A stretch of DNA of 64,000 nucleotides from Candidatus Saccharimonadota bacterium (GTDB taxonomy: Bacteria; Patescibacteriota; Saccharimonadia; Saccharimonadales; Saccharimonadaceae). The stretch lies in assembly GCA_905365145.1 (NCBI GenBank), contig CAJPIO010000002.1, positions 124,001-188,000 on the forward strand, written 5' to 3'. The position numbers and the translations under genes were made by a program. The stretch's first letter is position 1; the number at the start of each line of letters is the position of its first letter. Shown one piece after another: positions 23,484 to 32,423 of the stretch. The notes under the pieces are model-generated. The model worked only from the letters and a program-made list of their open reading frames with translations, made no database searches and was not told the DNA's origin.

Positions 23484-25640
23484 TTAACTTCTAACGATAT
23501 ACCAAACCATCCAATAAAATGACCAGCCGCCAAACGTTACCTTTTGGTAACGGCAGGCTATCGTAAATAAACCTACTCTAACTTTATAAGGACATGGCCG
23601 AGAGATTGGCTCTTCAGGGTTAGGCGCAGGTATCTCGTTATCAACTTGTATGGTTGCAGGCTTGCCAGCGTAACCGTCAGCTTTAACACCCATCACAGTA
23701 ATCGTTCTGGTTTTTGATATATCGATATCAGTGATGTCAAGCTGTCGCTGTTCACCGACCGCCCATCCGAGATTATTGTCATCCAAACGAATCAGCCAGC
23801 GCGAAGACAATTCGTCAACCGGCTGCCAATTTAGCCTAATCGTCACCTTATTGCCATTTCGCTCAATAATTTTTGCCGAAACCTGAGGCGCTCCAGGACC
23901 AACAGGCAGATTAGGCTTGATGCCAACTTTAACGGGCGCCGATATGTTTGATACCGTGTCGTTATCAGCACTCATTCTCACCTGCATGATACCATCAAAT
24001 TTTTCAGTGTAAACATGGCTAGCAACTGGGTTTGTCGTTGTTTGATCAATCTTACCATCGCCATCAAAATCCCATTCATACTTTGTGATGTCGCCGTCAA
24101 CTACATACGAATCGCTGGCATCAAAGGTAATCTTCTGCCCAACCTCCGCATAATATTCGCCAATTTTCAGTTTAGCATTCGGACGATTCTTAATTTTAGT
24201 TAAAGCTTTATCTAGCGCAGCAACAATGTCATTCTCGTCACCGCTAGCAATTACCTGTCCAGAAGTTTGCTTAGCTATATCTGCATACGAGTTTTTTAAG
24301 TAGTCTCCTACAACAGGGTAAATATTGACTGGGTCTATCTCTAACGAACGCTTAGCCACAGCCGCCAGCGTCGAACCATCAACCTTATCCGGCTCGTGAT
24401 AGCCGGCATCAGTCAACAAAATGATCGCTTTTGTCGCGCCTTTTTGCCACTTCATTTCATTCATAGCCACCATACTAGCATGCAGAGCTGCCTCTGGACC
24501 ATCGCCGCCACCATCAGCGGATACGCTTTCTAGTTTATTAAGCAAGTCTGCGGTATCTGTCTGCAAATCAGATAATTTTTTAGCAGTGTATTCGTCGTCT
24601 GCATCGCGATAAACAACTAATCCAACTCGTCCATTTATTTCTTTAATTTTCGAACTATAATTTCTAATAAACGTTTTCATCTGATCAATATAAGACATCA
24701 TAGACCCAGTTGTATCCAAGACAAATACCACGTCAGTCCCAGTCGTTCCCATATTGTTATTTAGCGGTTTATCGTTAATTCCTGGGTAGTTTTGAGAAGC
24801 AAGTTTGGCGGCATTTTTTAGCCTATTAGCCGCTTCGCGAGCACCGTCGTCAATCGGTCCGTTGTTGTTAGCATATTTACCATGGCCCTCGACGTCCCAC
24901 ACAAATTTTGAACTACCACAAACGTAATCGTTAGCTAGACACCATAACCCAGTTTTTGAGTTATCTTCGCTCGGCAAAAACGGTTTTCGGGCACCGAGTG
25001 CACCATTATCAACATGGCAATTAGCAATTTCGCGCCGATAAGCTGACAATTTCTCGTTACGACAAGCTGGCGGAAATATCCCTTCGCCCTCTGGCAAATA
25101 TAATTTAGGATCGCCAAACAGCATGTTAAAGACTATTTTATTCTTGACGCCAGACGAGATACTTGGCAATGCTTGGCCAACTACCTGCGCACCCTGTGAA
25201 ACACCACCTAGAATGAAAAATTCGTTAGGACATTTTCGATGGCGAATATCTAGATAAGTACGTAATTCTGCGACACCTTCTTTCACGCTTTTGCCGTAAG
25301 TGTTTCCCATACCACCACTAATCTTGGCGCCAATAGCATTGCCATTCCAAACATTACTGACGTCAACCGCTGGATATTGATTGCCGCCATAGCTTTCACT
25401 ACCAAGTTCGTAGAAGTTTAACTTAGATTCGTCGCCAATTCTAGATAGCAGCTGACTCCTAAAACGCGAGGTTTCATTTCTGTCTTGACCAACCTTTTGA
25501 CCAGACCCTCTAGCAAATACACCCGTAACTAGCGTGCATTTATTGTCAACATTCGCTGCTAAAGCATCAAAATTAGATACAAACACATTAAGAATCATAG
25601 ACGCTATGAGTACGTAAATTATTGCAATTTGCTTATTCAT
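23484..25640 (-). CDS. Secreted multidomain protein: cutinase-like + VWA + PKD
   Basis: A 718-residue exported protein. Signal peptide at about residues 1-28. A cutinase-like alpha/beta hydrolase domain (35-260) has nucleophile Ser148 in GGVSQGAQVVG, a probable Asp in NDYVCGSS and His in VEGHGKY. A von Willebrand A domain follows (about 302-480; MIDAS DTTGS at 309-313), then a PKD domain (YEWDFDGDGKIDQ) and a fibronectin-like segment. The C-terminus is hydrophobic and Trp-rich (FGGWSFYWMVWYIV). Likely an envelope-bound esterase/adhesin. The catalytic triad looks complete; its substrate is unknown. Confidence 0.82.
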   Translation of the reverse strand: MNKQIAIIYVLIASMILNVFVSNFDALAANVDNKCTLVTGVFARGSGQKVGQDRNETSRFRSQLLSRIGDESKLNFYELGSESYGGNQYPAVDVSNVWNGNAIGAKISGGMGNTYGKSVKEGVAELRTYLDIRHRKCPNEFFILGGVSQGAQVVGQALPSISSGVKNKIVFNMLFGDPKLYLPEGEGIFPPACRNEKLSAYRREIANCHVDNGALGARKPFLPSEDNSKTGLWCLANDYVCGSSKFVWDVEGHGKYANNNGPIDDGAREAANRLKNAAKLASQNYPGINDKPLNNNMGTTGTDVVFVLDTTGSMMSYIDQMKTFIRNYSSKIKEINGRVGLVVYRDADDEYTAKKLSDLQTDTADLLNKLESVSADGGGDGPEAALHASMVAMNEMKWQKGATKAIILLTDAGYHEPDKVDGSTLAAVAKRSLEIDPVNIYPVVGDYLKNSYADIAKQTSGQVIASGDENDIVAALDKALTKIKNRPNAKLKIGEYYAEVGQKITFDASDSYVVDGDITKYEWDFDGDGKIDQTTTNPVASHVYTEKFDGIMQVRMSADNDTVSNISAPVKVGIKPNLPVGPGAPQVSAKIIERNGNKVTIRLNWQPVDELSSRWLIRLDDNNLGWAVGEQRQLDITDIDISKTRTITVMGVKADGYAGKPATIQVDNEIPAPNPEEPISRPCPYKVRVGLFTIACRYQKVTFGGWSFYWMVWYIVRS

Positions 25641-25691
25641 AAAACTTCCGCTCCCACAATTTGAAGTAATCTTAAGTATTAAAGTATATAG

Positions 25692-26150
25692 TTAGTTGAC
25701 ATTATCAACAAAACCCCCTTTCCTTACGTTTAACCCTACGTTTGTCACGTTGTCACGACGCGAAACATGTATTCTATACTGGTATCCATTTCTTTTTCCG
25801 CTAAATTCACAGACATTAAGATTGTTGTTTTTGCACCTATCGTCTACGTCTAACAGCTCATCGTAACCAGCAAATTTTTTAATATCGTCATAATCTACAG
25901 ATTTTTTATACTTCCACGACTTATAAACTTCTGGACAATTTCCCATCAAACATATTATTTTTGGCGTCACAACCTCACGCTCCGCCTCTTGCCAACCATC
26001 TAACGGTTTAAAACTATCCGCCACCGCCTCAATGTCCTTCGTATCACCTTGCCAAGACAACACATAAACCAACACTCCTGCTAAAGTCAGCAGGATAATA
26101 GCTGCAGATAATATCACTTTTTTGAGGTTAACCTTTTTATTGCTACTCAT
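25692..26150 (-). CDS. Uncharacterised membrane-anchored protein
   Basis: A 152-residue protein with a basic start, one anchor helix (about residues 12-30, VILSAAIILLTLAGVLVYVL) and an extracytoplasmic domain containing four Cys (IICLMGNCPEV, DDRCKNNNLNVCEFSG) that could form two disulphides. No family recognised. It has a strong AGGAGG ribosome site. It lies 51 bases upstream of the cutinase/VWA gene on the same strand, so the two are probably co-transcribed. Confidence 0.65.
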   Translation of the reverse strand: MSSNKKVNLKKVILSAAIILLTLAGVLVYVLSWQGDTKDIEAVADSFKPLDGWQEAEREVVTPKIICLMGNCPEVYKSWKYKKSVDYDDIKKFAGYDELLDVDDRCKNNNLNVCEFSGKRNGYQYRIHVSRRDNVTNVGLNVRKGGFVDNVN

Positions 26151-26167
26151 ACTATACCTCCTAGCAA

Positions 26168-26191
26168 TTAAAAAGCGCCCAAAGGGGCGCT
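26168..26191 (-). terminator. Rho-independent terminator after the nrd operon
   Basis: On the minus strand AGCGCCCC pairs with GGGCGCT around a short loop and is followed by TTTTTAATT. It ends the transcript that carries the 831-residue protein. Confidence 0.8.
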
Positions 26192-26274
26192 AAAATTCAA
26201 AATAGTTGGTGTACTCACTGGTGGCGTACCATCACAGGACATATATTTATTATAACTTAAGGTTTTTACAATGT

Positions 26275-28770
26275 CTAATTAGAAATACCAAGCGTACCTT
26301 CCCGCCTACTGCAAGCCACATAAACTGCTACTGCACCAACCAATTTTGTCAGCCACGAAGTAACACTGGTACTGCTACCCTTTGAGATTTTATTATTTTC
26401 TGGATTTAGCCGGCTGTCATCGGCCCATAACGCCGCTAAGGGATGAGCAAAAGCAACCTCGTGTAGTTTTTCCGCCTGGTTGCCGCTATTATCATTTAGC
26501 TGGCAATCCAGGTCATTGTCATTATCATTATTCATTTCTATTTGATTCGTATAATCCGCGGTTGGTTCGCCGTGCGGACTGTCTACCTCGCTGCTAGCAT
26601 GCTCATTCCTCAAATCAACGTATATTGTGTCGTTTTCGTTTGGTTGTGTCATTCTTGTTTGCTGAGCTTTTTGACGAACTGGTTTGTCGTCTTCAAAGTC
26701 CGCTTGATCAATCAATCGATTTGACGCCTCATCCGGCTTAGGCCATAGTTCAGAGATTTGTCTCTCGTCATGCTCTTGCAAGCCGCTTGACGTCTCATCC
26801 GGTTTAGGTAATAGTTCATAATTTAAAGACCTGCTCGGTGACAACACTGAATTTACCATCTCATCCAATTTTGGCAATAATTCAGAGGACCGGGCAGAAC
26901 GCAATTGAATATTTATCTCAGTAGTATTTTTCGGCTCTGGACCTTGATTAGTATCAACTTTTGGCGTTAGTTCGTTCTGCGGTAAAGTCGGCAAGTCGTT
27001 ATCGCCATCTATTAATACTGCCTCACGCTGTATAGACTCGTCTCTATGGTTATTAGCAAAACTTTCTTTCCGGTCAACTACAAAGACTTCATTTTCGCTA
27101 GCCCAACTGGCAGTTTCTGCGGGCAATTTTACAGCAGGAGTATTCGCAACTGTTTCTACCTGCTTTGTCTGATTAAACACACTAGCACTATCGCTGTAAT
27201 GTGTATTATGATTTTTAACAACTGCTTTTTTTGACGGCGCACTTTCCTTCTCGACAAGCTTTACGACTGAATCCTCTCCATCTGATGTATTTTGTACATC
27301 GTTTACCAATCGAGTTTCTGGCAGAGTTTTTTTGAAATAATCAATAGATTCAACCGCGGGAGGAGAGCTAATATTATACTTTTTATGGTCAGCTAGCGGG
27401 TTTTGCTTATCTATCGACGGATTTTTCTTAGACTCCAACGACGTCTCAGCTGAGACTTCAAAATTTGTTGATGAATCACTTTTAGGCTTAGTTATAATAT
27501 TTTTGGGAGTAGTTTTTTTAAGTAGATTATTCTCTGCGCTAATAGGTTTTGGTTTTAGAGCTGATAGCTCTTGCCTATTGCCTACTCTATCGACCGCAGT
27601 ATAAATCCCGCTGTCGGCTAAAGTATCATTAGCATCAATTAGCGTGCTTGATACTTTTTCTATCGCTGACTCTTTCTGAGAGCGAGTTGTCGCAACAGTG
27701 CTGTCATTACTCTCTGGATCAGAAATTTTAATTGCCTGATGAGTGTTAACTGACGAGATTCGTTCAGTTGTATTAACAGCTGACGGCACCTCCTGGTCGG
27801 CATGTTTGTTTGAACGCTGAGCTGTTTGGGTAGCGCGACGTACTGTTGCTGTTTGCTGATAAACTAGCTTATCCGAGTCATCCGCCATATGATCTACTGC
27901 TCGCGGTAATTCATCTTGCTTGATGCGCTCATTGGTATTATCGCTGTCGATTTGTACAAGAGGCTCTTTCGATACTTTAGCAGCCAAATTAGAATTGGCT
28001 TCAAGGTTAGTACCGCCATCATCGCTGCTCGTTGTTTTTTTCACTATATTAGCTATAGGAGCTGTAGCCGATTTTTCTTCGTCATCGCCATGGCTTTCGT
28101 CGACTTCATGGTTCAAAGATTCTGAGCTTCTTGACTCTGCAGCCTGAGATAGCGCCGCTTCAGATGGCTCCCTTTGTTTGTTAGACGGCCAGAGAGGTGA
28201 TTGAGTATCTGCTAGCTGTTGCTCTTCGGGTTTAAATTCAGGCCTAGGTTCTGGTTCTGACTCAGGTTCAGGCGTACTTGAGCTGTCTTCTTCAGCAGCT
28301 GGCGGCTGTTCTCTACTAGTGTCATCAGACGTCGGCTGTGCCCAGACAATCCTGCCTGGCTCTTCATCTTCGTCTTCTTGGAGTAATTTCTCTAGTGTAC
28401 TGAGCTGCTCAGGTTGATCTTTGTTGTTTGATGCCATCATTTCTGCTTGACGTCTTTGGCAATCTTGCGCGAAAATGCAGCCAACACAGGCAATCGTTCC
28501 GAAATTTTGACACATTGGCGGATCGACTGAATTCGATGTTTCTTTTGAATTATCACTATTGTTTATCGTGGTATCAAGCGTTTCTTCGCCATTTGCCACC
28601 GCCACCAAATCAAAATCGTCCGCGCCAGCGGTAGTTGCCTCACTATCAATCCTCGTTGAAAAATCCTCATTTGCTGAACCGCCTATCGACGACGCAAATA
28701 CATTAAACCCTCCTCCAGCCTCGCCTATTATCGGCGGCCCGTCCACAACTGGCGCTACCACCTCGCTCAT
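26275..28770 (-). CDS. Large low-complexity Ser/Asp/Glu-rich protein with C-terminal membrane segment
   Basis: An 831-residue protein dominated by disordered acidic/polar sequence. Near residues 84-105 there is a Cys cluster (MCQNFGTIACVGCIFAQDCQ). The C-terminal third has loosely repeated units (SELLPKLDEM, YELLPKPDETSSGL, SELWPKPDEASNRL). One hydrophobic segment (LTKLVGAVAVYVACSRR) closes the protein. There is no signal peptide, so it may face the cytoplasm, tethered by its tail. It overlaps the flavin-reductase stop by 4 bases and so belongs to the nrd operon. Function unknown. Confidence 0.7.
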   Translation of the reverse strand: MSEVVAPVVDGPPIIGEAGGGFNVFASSIGGSANEDFSTRIDSEATTAGADDFDLVAVANGEETLDTTINNSDNSKETSNSVDPPMCQNFGTIACVGCIFAQDCQRRQAEMMASNNKDQPEQLSTLEKLLQEDEDEEPGRIVWAQPTSDDTSREQPPAAEEDSSSTPEPESEPEPRPEFKPEEQQLADTQSPLWPSNKQREPSEAALSQAAESRSSESLNHEVDESHGDDEEKSATAPIANIVKKTTSSDDGGTNLEANSNLAAKVSKEPLVQIDSDNTNERIKQDELPRAVDHMADDSDKLVYQQTATVRRATQTAQRSNKHADQEVPSAVNTTERISSVNTHQAIKISDPESNDSTVATTRSQKESAIEKVSSTLIDANDTLADSGIYTAVDRVGNRQELSALKPKPISAENNLLKKTTPKNIITKPKSDSSTNFEVSAETSLESKKNPSIDKQNPLADHKKYNISSPPAVESIDYFKKTLPETRLVNDVQNTSDGEDSVVKLVEKESAPSKKAVVKNHNTHYSDSASVFNQTKQVETVANTPAVKLPAETASWASENEVFVVDRKESFANNHRDESIQREAVLIDGDNDLPTLPQNELTPKVDTNQGPEPKNTTEINIQLRSARSSELLPKLDEMVNSVLSPSRSLNYELLPKPDETSSGLQEHDERQISELWPKPDEASNRLIDQADFEDDKPVRQKAQQTRMTQPNENDTIYVDLRNEHASSEVDSPHGEPTADYTNQIEMNNDNDNDLDCQLNDNSGNQAEKLHEVAFAHPLAALWADDSRLNPENNKISKGSSTSVTSWLTKLVGAVAVYVACSRREGTLGISN

Positions 28771-29429
28771 TGCTCAAAAAATGTCTCCGTTGAAATATGT
28801 GATTCGTCGACGCCAGCGGCGGTTAGTTTTTGCCAAACATCGCGCACAAACGGCAGGCTGCCACAGACCAGAAAGTGCGCCTCACTCGGCACTTCACTTA
28901 CAATGTTCGCCACCTCAAACCGCCCGTTTCGCCAGCCATCTGTTTCCTCAACCTGCTGGCGAGTGCTAAACTTGTTGACCTGGATAGATGAGGCCGCCAA
29001 CTCCTCAGTAAACACCATATATTCCGGCGATTTTTGACTCAAATAGAGAAAAGTCGGCTGCTTGGCGTCCGCCAAAACACTCCAAATCGGGCTGAGTCCG
29101 CACCCCGCCGCAATACCAACCAGCGGCCGCTCGGTCTGCGGATTGAAATCGCCGTACGCTGGGCTAATCTGTAACTTATCACCAACACGACGCGAACACA
29201 AATAACTCGAGAATTCTCCGCCAACATTTTTCACAGTAAGCGACATCAACTCCTCATGTGGGCGCGAGGAAATACTATAGGCCTTGCCTTCGCGCACCTG
29301 ACTGCCTTCAATAAACACCGTGATATATTGCCCCGCCATAAAGTCAAACGGCCGCGCAAAATACAGCGTCGCCACCTCTGGGTTTTCCTGGCGCACGCGC
29401 ACAATTTCGACAGTTAGTGAATCACGCAT
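28767..29429 (-). CDS. FAD/NAD(P)-binding ferredoxin-reductase-like protein
   Basis: A 220-residue FNR-type flavoprotein. The FAD-binding strand is FMAGQYITVFIEG followed by KAYSISSRP (usual RxYSxxS with Lys replacing Arg). The nicotinamide domain has IAAGCGLSPIWSVL and a C-terminal LVCGSLPFVRDV. No 2Fe-2S motif. It overlaps nrdG by 16 bases and could supply electrons to the radical-SAM activase or to a flavodoxin/ferredoxin partner. That role is inferred from context only. Confidence 0.82.
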   Translation of the reverse strand: MRDSLTVEIVRVRQENPEVATLYFARPFDFMAGQYITVFIEGSQVREGKAYSISSRPHEELMSLTVKNVGGEFSSYLCSRRVGDKLQISPAYGDFNPQTERPLVGIAAGCGLSPIWSVLADAKQPTFLYLSQKSPEYMVFTEELAASSIQVNKFSTRQQVEETDGWRNGRFEVANIVSEVPSEAHFLVCGSLPFVRDVWQKLTAAGVDESHISTETFFEQ

Positions 29430-30157
29430 TCTTCGACATACCTTTCCATTATTTTTTGAGCAGCTCTAAATTCTTCGTCAGTAAAGGTGTGGTAATTGGC
29501 AAACTTCGGGCTAATGGTAGTACCGGTGCGAAAATGTTGCAGGGCAAAGCGTTTGGCACCCTTGACTAGCTCGCCAATCTTTTCAAAATCCGCTACCTCC
29601 AGCTGCTCGCGAACGATCGTCGTCCGAAATTCATGGCCAATCCCTGAATCAATCATCAACCGCACGTTATCCTTGATCGCCTCCAGATCAATCGGTCGCG
29701 CCGCAATCTCCACATATTTTTCCAGCGGCCCCTTGACATCCATGGCGATGAAGTCAATCGTCCCCTCCTCGACCATACCGCGCACCATGTCAGGATGCGT
29801 GCCGTTAGTATCCAGCTTGACATCAAAGCCGAGGCTCTTGATCATCTGGCACAGCACTGGTAAATCTTCGTTGACCGTCGGCTCGCCGCCAGAAATCACC
29901 ACACCGTCTAGCCGACCAATGCGCGATTTCAGGAATATCATCGCCTCCTCGACCGGGATACTCGGCGCTAACCGCTCGGGTAGTACCAACTCCGGATTAT
30001 GGCAATAGCCGCAGCGCATATTGCAGCCAGAGAGAAACAGCGCTGCCGCCACATGCCCTGGATAGTCCACCAGCGACAGCTTCTGAATCCCGCCAATCGA
30101 CACCCTAAGCTGGGACAGCGACGGCGCAAGCTCGCTGGTGTTCGGCGGCATCGTCAT
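29414..30157 (-). CDS. nrdG: Anaerobic ribonucleotide reductase activating protein
   Basis: A 247-residue radical-SAM activase. The cluster-binding motif CNMRCGYC lies in ALFLSGCNMRCGYCHNPELV, with the SAM-binding GGEPT downstream (VVISGGEPTVNEDL). It installs the glycyl radical on NrdD. Longer than classical NrdG (about 155-175), like the 230-240-residue NrdG2/PflA-like type. It starts inside the nrdD end with a 53-base overlap, with ribosome site GAGGGAG. Part of the nrdD-nrdG-reductase operon. Confidence 0.93.
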   Translation of the reverse strand: MTMPPNTSELAPSLSQLRVSIGGIQKLSLVDYPGHVAAALFLSGCNMRCGYCHNPELVLPERLAPSIPVEEAMIFLKSRIGRLDGVVISGGEPTVNEDLPVLCQMIKSLGFDVKLDTNGTHPDMVRGMVEEGTIDFIAMDVKGPLEKYVEIAARPIDLEAIKDNVRLMIDSGIGHEFRTTIVREQLEVADFEKIGELVKGAKRFALQHFRTGTTISPKFANYHTFTDEEFRAAQKIMERYVEECVIH

Positions 30158-32240
30158 AATGCTCCCTCATGTCAAATTCAGCCTGCTTACCGTTATTCCA
30201 CTGGGAAACTGGGCGCAAGAAACCAACCACCCGCGAGTAGACCTCGGTACTCTCGCCGCAATTCGGGCAAACCGGATGTTCGCCGACGATATAGCCATGG
30301 TTAGCGCAAATCGAGAAGCTTGGCGTAAAAGTAAAGTACGGCAATTTGTAATTTTCGCAAATCGTTTTAACCAGTTTCTTCAGAGTCTGCGGATCATCCA
30401 TGCGCTCGCCCAGGAAGAAGTGAATCACCGTGCCGCCAGTGTATTTAGTCTGCAAATTATCCTGCAAATCCATCAGCTCAAACAAATCATCAGTGTAGTT
30501 GACTGGCAGGTGGCTGGAATTGGTGTAGAATGGATGCTTAACCGCCGCACCCAAGCCATTGGCAAAGTGTGCTCTATCAGGGAAGCTGGCTTTGTCAATT
30601 TGAGCCAAACGGTAGGTTGTACCCTCAGCCGGCGTCGCCTCCAGGTTGTAATTATTGCCCGTTTCTTTCTGGTACTCCACCAAACGATCGCGCATGAAGT
30701 CAAGCGTTTTCTCAGCGAACGCCTTACCCTTTTCAGTGCCAATGTCAACGCCCAGCAAATTCAACGCCGCTTCATTAGTACCAATCAAGCCGATAGTCGA
30801 GAAGTGATTTTTCCAGTACTCGTTAAAACGCTTTTTAATATCGCGCAGGTAAAACTTGGTGTACGGATACAGGCTGATATCCGAATCGGTCAGCTGTTCC
30901 AACACCTTGCGTTTGGTCTCCAGGCTGTCGCGCGCCATATCCATCAGCTCGCCCAGGCCCTCGAAAAATTCTTTCTCGTTCTTCGACTTCAGCGCCAAGC
31001 GCGGCAGGTTAATCGTCACCACGCCGATCGAACCGGTCATCGGATTACTGCCAAACAAACCGCCGCCGCGATACTCCAGTTGGCGATTATCGATCCGCAA
31101 GCGGCAGCACATTGAGCGCGCATCCTCTGGATCCATGTCGGAATTGATGAAGTTGGAGAAGTACGGAATGCCATATTTGGCGCTGGCTTCCCAAAGATTT
31201 TCAATAACCGGATTATCCCAGTTGAAATCTTTGGTGATATTGACCGTCGGAATCGGGAAAGTAAAGACCCGGCCGTTGGCGTCGCCCTCCGACAACACCT
31301 CCAGCAGCGCTTTGTTAAGCATATTCATCTCTTCTTGATAATCGCCGTAGTTGGTGTCCTGCATCTCGCCGCCGATGATCACCGGGTTGCCAGCCATGTG
31401 CTTCGGACATTCCAGATCAAGCGTGATGTTGGTAAACGGCGTCTGGAAACCAACCCGCGTTGGCACGTTGACATTAAAAACGAATTCTTGCAGCGCTTGC
31501 TTGACCTCGTCATAGCTTAATTTATCAGCGCGAATGAACGGCGCCAAGAGCGTGTCAAAATCAGAGAACGCCTGAGCGCCAGCCGCCTCGCCCTGCAAAG
31601 TGTAGAAGAAATTGACCACTTGTCCAAGAGCCGAGCGGAAATGCTTGGCCGGCTTGGAAGCAACTTTGTTTTTAACGCCAGTGAAACCTTGGCGCAGCAA
31701 ATCCATCAGATCCCAGCCAACACAGTAAACACTCAGTAGGTTCAGGTCGTGAATATGCAAATCACCCTCTTTATGCGCCCGGCCGATTTTCGGCGAATAG
31801 ATCTTATCCAACCAGTAGGTCTTAGTAATTTCTGCCGAAACGTAATTATTCAGGCCCTGCAAACTATAGCCCATGTTGGAGTTTTCTTTGACTTTCCAGT
31901 CCAAATTATTAACGTATTTATCAATCAAATCGACGTGCGCATTAGATGTAATTTCACGCAGTTTTTTATGCTGGTCGCGGTAAATGATGTAGGCCTTGGC
32001 AGTTTTCTTGAACTTGGAATCAATCAGCGTGTCCTCGACGATGTCTTGGATTTCCTCAACACCCGGTACTAGACGCGTCTGGCGAGCTTCTAGCTGTTTA
32101 AGTACTTTATCGGTAAGCTTAGCAGCGGCTTTTTCGTCGAATTCGCCAGTTTCAGCGCCAGCTCGAGCAATCGCTTTAGTAATCTTGGAAGCGTCAAACT
32201 TCACTTTACGGCCGTCGCGCTTTTTGATTGTTTGATACAT
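30105..32240 (-). CDS. nrdD: Anaerobic ribonucleoside-triphosphate reductase, class III
   Basis: A 711-residue enzyme. An N-terminal ATP-cone (KKRDGRKVKFDASKITKAI) regulates activity. The barrel carries the family signatures, and the C-terminus has the zinc site (SICANHGYIV ... CPNCGE) and the glycyl-radical loop SRVVGFLRPVSQWNNGKQ. It makes dNTPs from NTPs under anoxia. It is the first gene of an operon with nrdG, a flavin reductase and an 831-residue protein, and is under two NrdR boxes. A ribosome site CAGGAGGG precedes ATG. Confidence 0.96.
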   Translation of the reverse strand: MYQTIKKRDGRKVKFDASKITKAIARAGAETGEFDEKAAAKLTDKVLKQLEARQTRLVPGVEEIQDIVEDTLIDSKFKKTAKAYIIYRDQHKKLREITSNAHVDLIDKYVNNLDWKVKENSNMGYSLQGLNNYVSAEITKTYWLDKIYSPKIGRAHKEGDLHIHDLNLLSVYCVGWDLMDLLRQGFTGVKNKVASKPAKHFRSALGQVVNFFYTLQGEAAGAQAFSDFDTLLAPFIRADKLSYDEVKQALQEFVFNVNVPTRVGFQTPFTNITLDLECPKHMAGNPVIIGGEMQDTNYGDYQEEMNMLNKALLEVLSEGDANGRVFTFPIPTVNITKDFNWDNPVIENLWEASAKYGIPYFSNFINSDMDPEDARSMCCRLRIDNRQLEYRGGGLFGSNPMTGSIGVVTINLPRLALKSKNEKEFFEGLGELMDMARDSLETKRKVLEQLTDSDISLYPYTKFYLRDIKKRFNEYWKNHFSTIGLIGTNEAALNLLGVDIGTEKGKAFAEKTLDFMRDRLVEYQKETGNNYNLEATPAEGTTYRLAQIDKASFPDRAHFANGLGAAVKHPFYTNSSHLPVNYTDDLFELMDLQDNLQTKYTGGTVIHFFLGERMDDPQTLKKLVKTICENYKLPYFTFTPSFSICANHGYIVGEHPVCPNCGESTEVYSRVVGFLRPVSQWNNGKQAEFDMREHYDDAAEHQRACAVAVPA

Positions 32241-32263
32241 ATTACCCTCCTGAATGCATCATT

Positions 32264-32293
32264 AAAACGCTCCGGATCTACCCCTGCGGAGCG
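32264..32293 (-). promoter_or_regulatory. Leader hairpin in front of nrdD
   Basis: On the minus strand CGCTCCG (32293-32287) pairs with CGGAGCG (32274-32268) and is followed by TTTTAATG, about 25 bases before the ATG. It resembles a weak terminator or attenuator, but the T-run is only four bases. Confidence 0.4.
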
Positions 32294-32322
32294 ACACTTA
32301 ATCGTGTATTTGTTTTACGAAA

Positions 32323-32338
32323 ACACCATATGTAGTGC
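32323..32338 (-). promoter_or_regulatory. NrdR box 1
   Basis: ACACCATATGTAGTGC, close to the NrdR consensus ACACWATATATWGTGT. It lies just downstream of the predicted nrdD promoter. Confidence 0.65.
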
Positions 32339-32347
32339 TTACATACA

Positions 32348-32377
32348 AATGTACACCCAATATATAGTGCTAGTCAA
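32348..32377 (-). promoter_or_regulatory. nrdD promoter with embedded NrdR box 2
   Basis: Minus strand TTGACT (32377-32372), 18-base spacer, TACATT (32353-32348). The second box ACCCAATATATAGTGC (32355-32370) fills the spacer. It is 32 bases from box 1, three helical turns, the usual NrdR spacing. NrdR with bound nucleotide represses such promoters. Confidence 0.7.
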
Positions 32378-32423
32378 GGTTTTTACATTGTATTATTTAC
32401 ATTTACACAGTCAACTAGTTTAA

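Noticed and set aside
30138..31115. Plus-strand frame of 325 codons over nrdD
   Set aside because: Antisense shadow of a strongly conserved enzyme gene.
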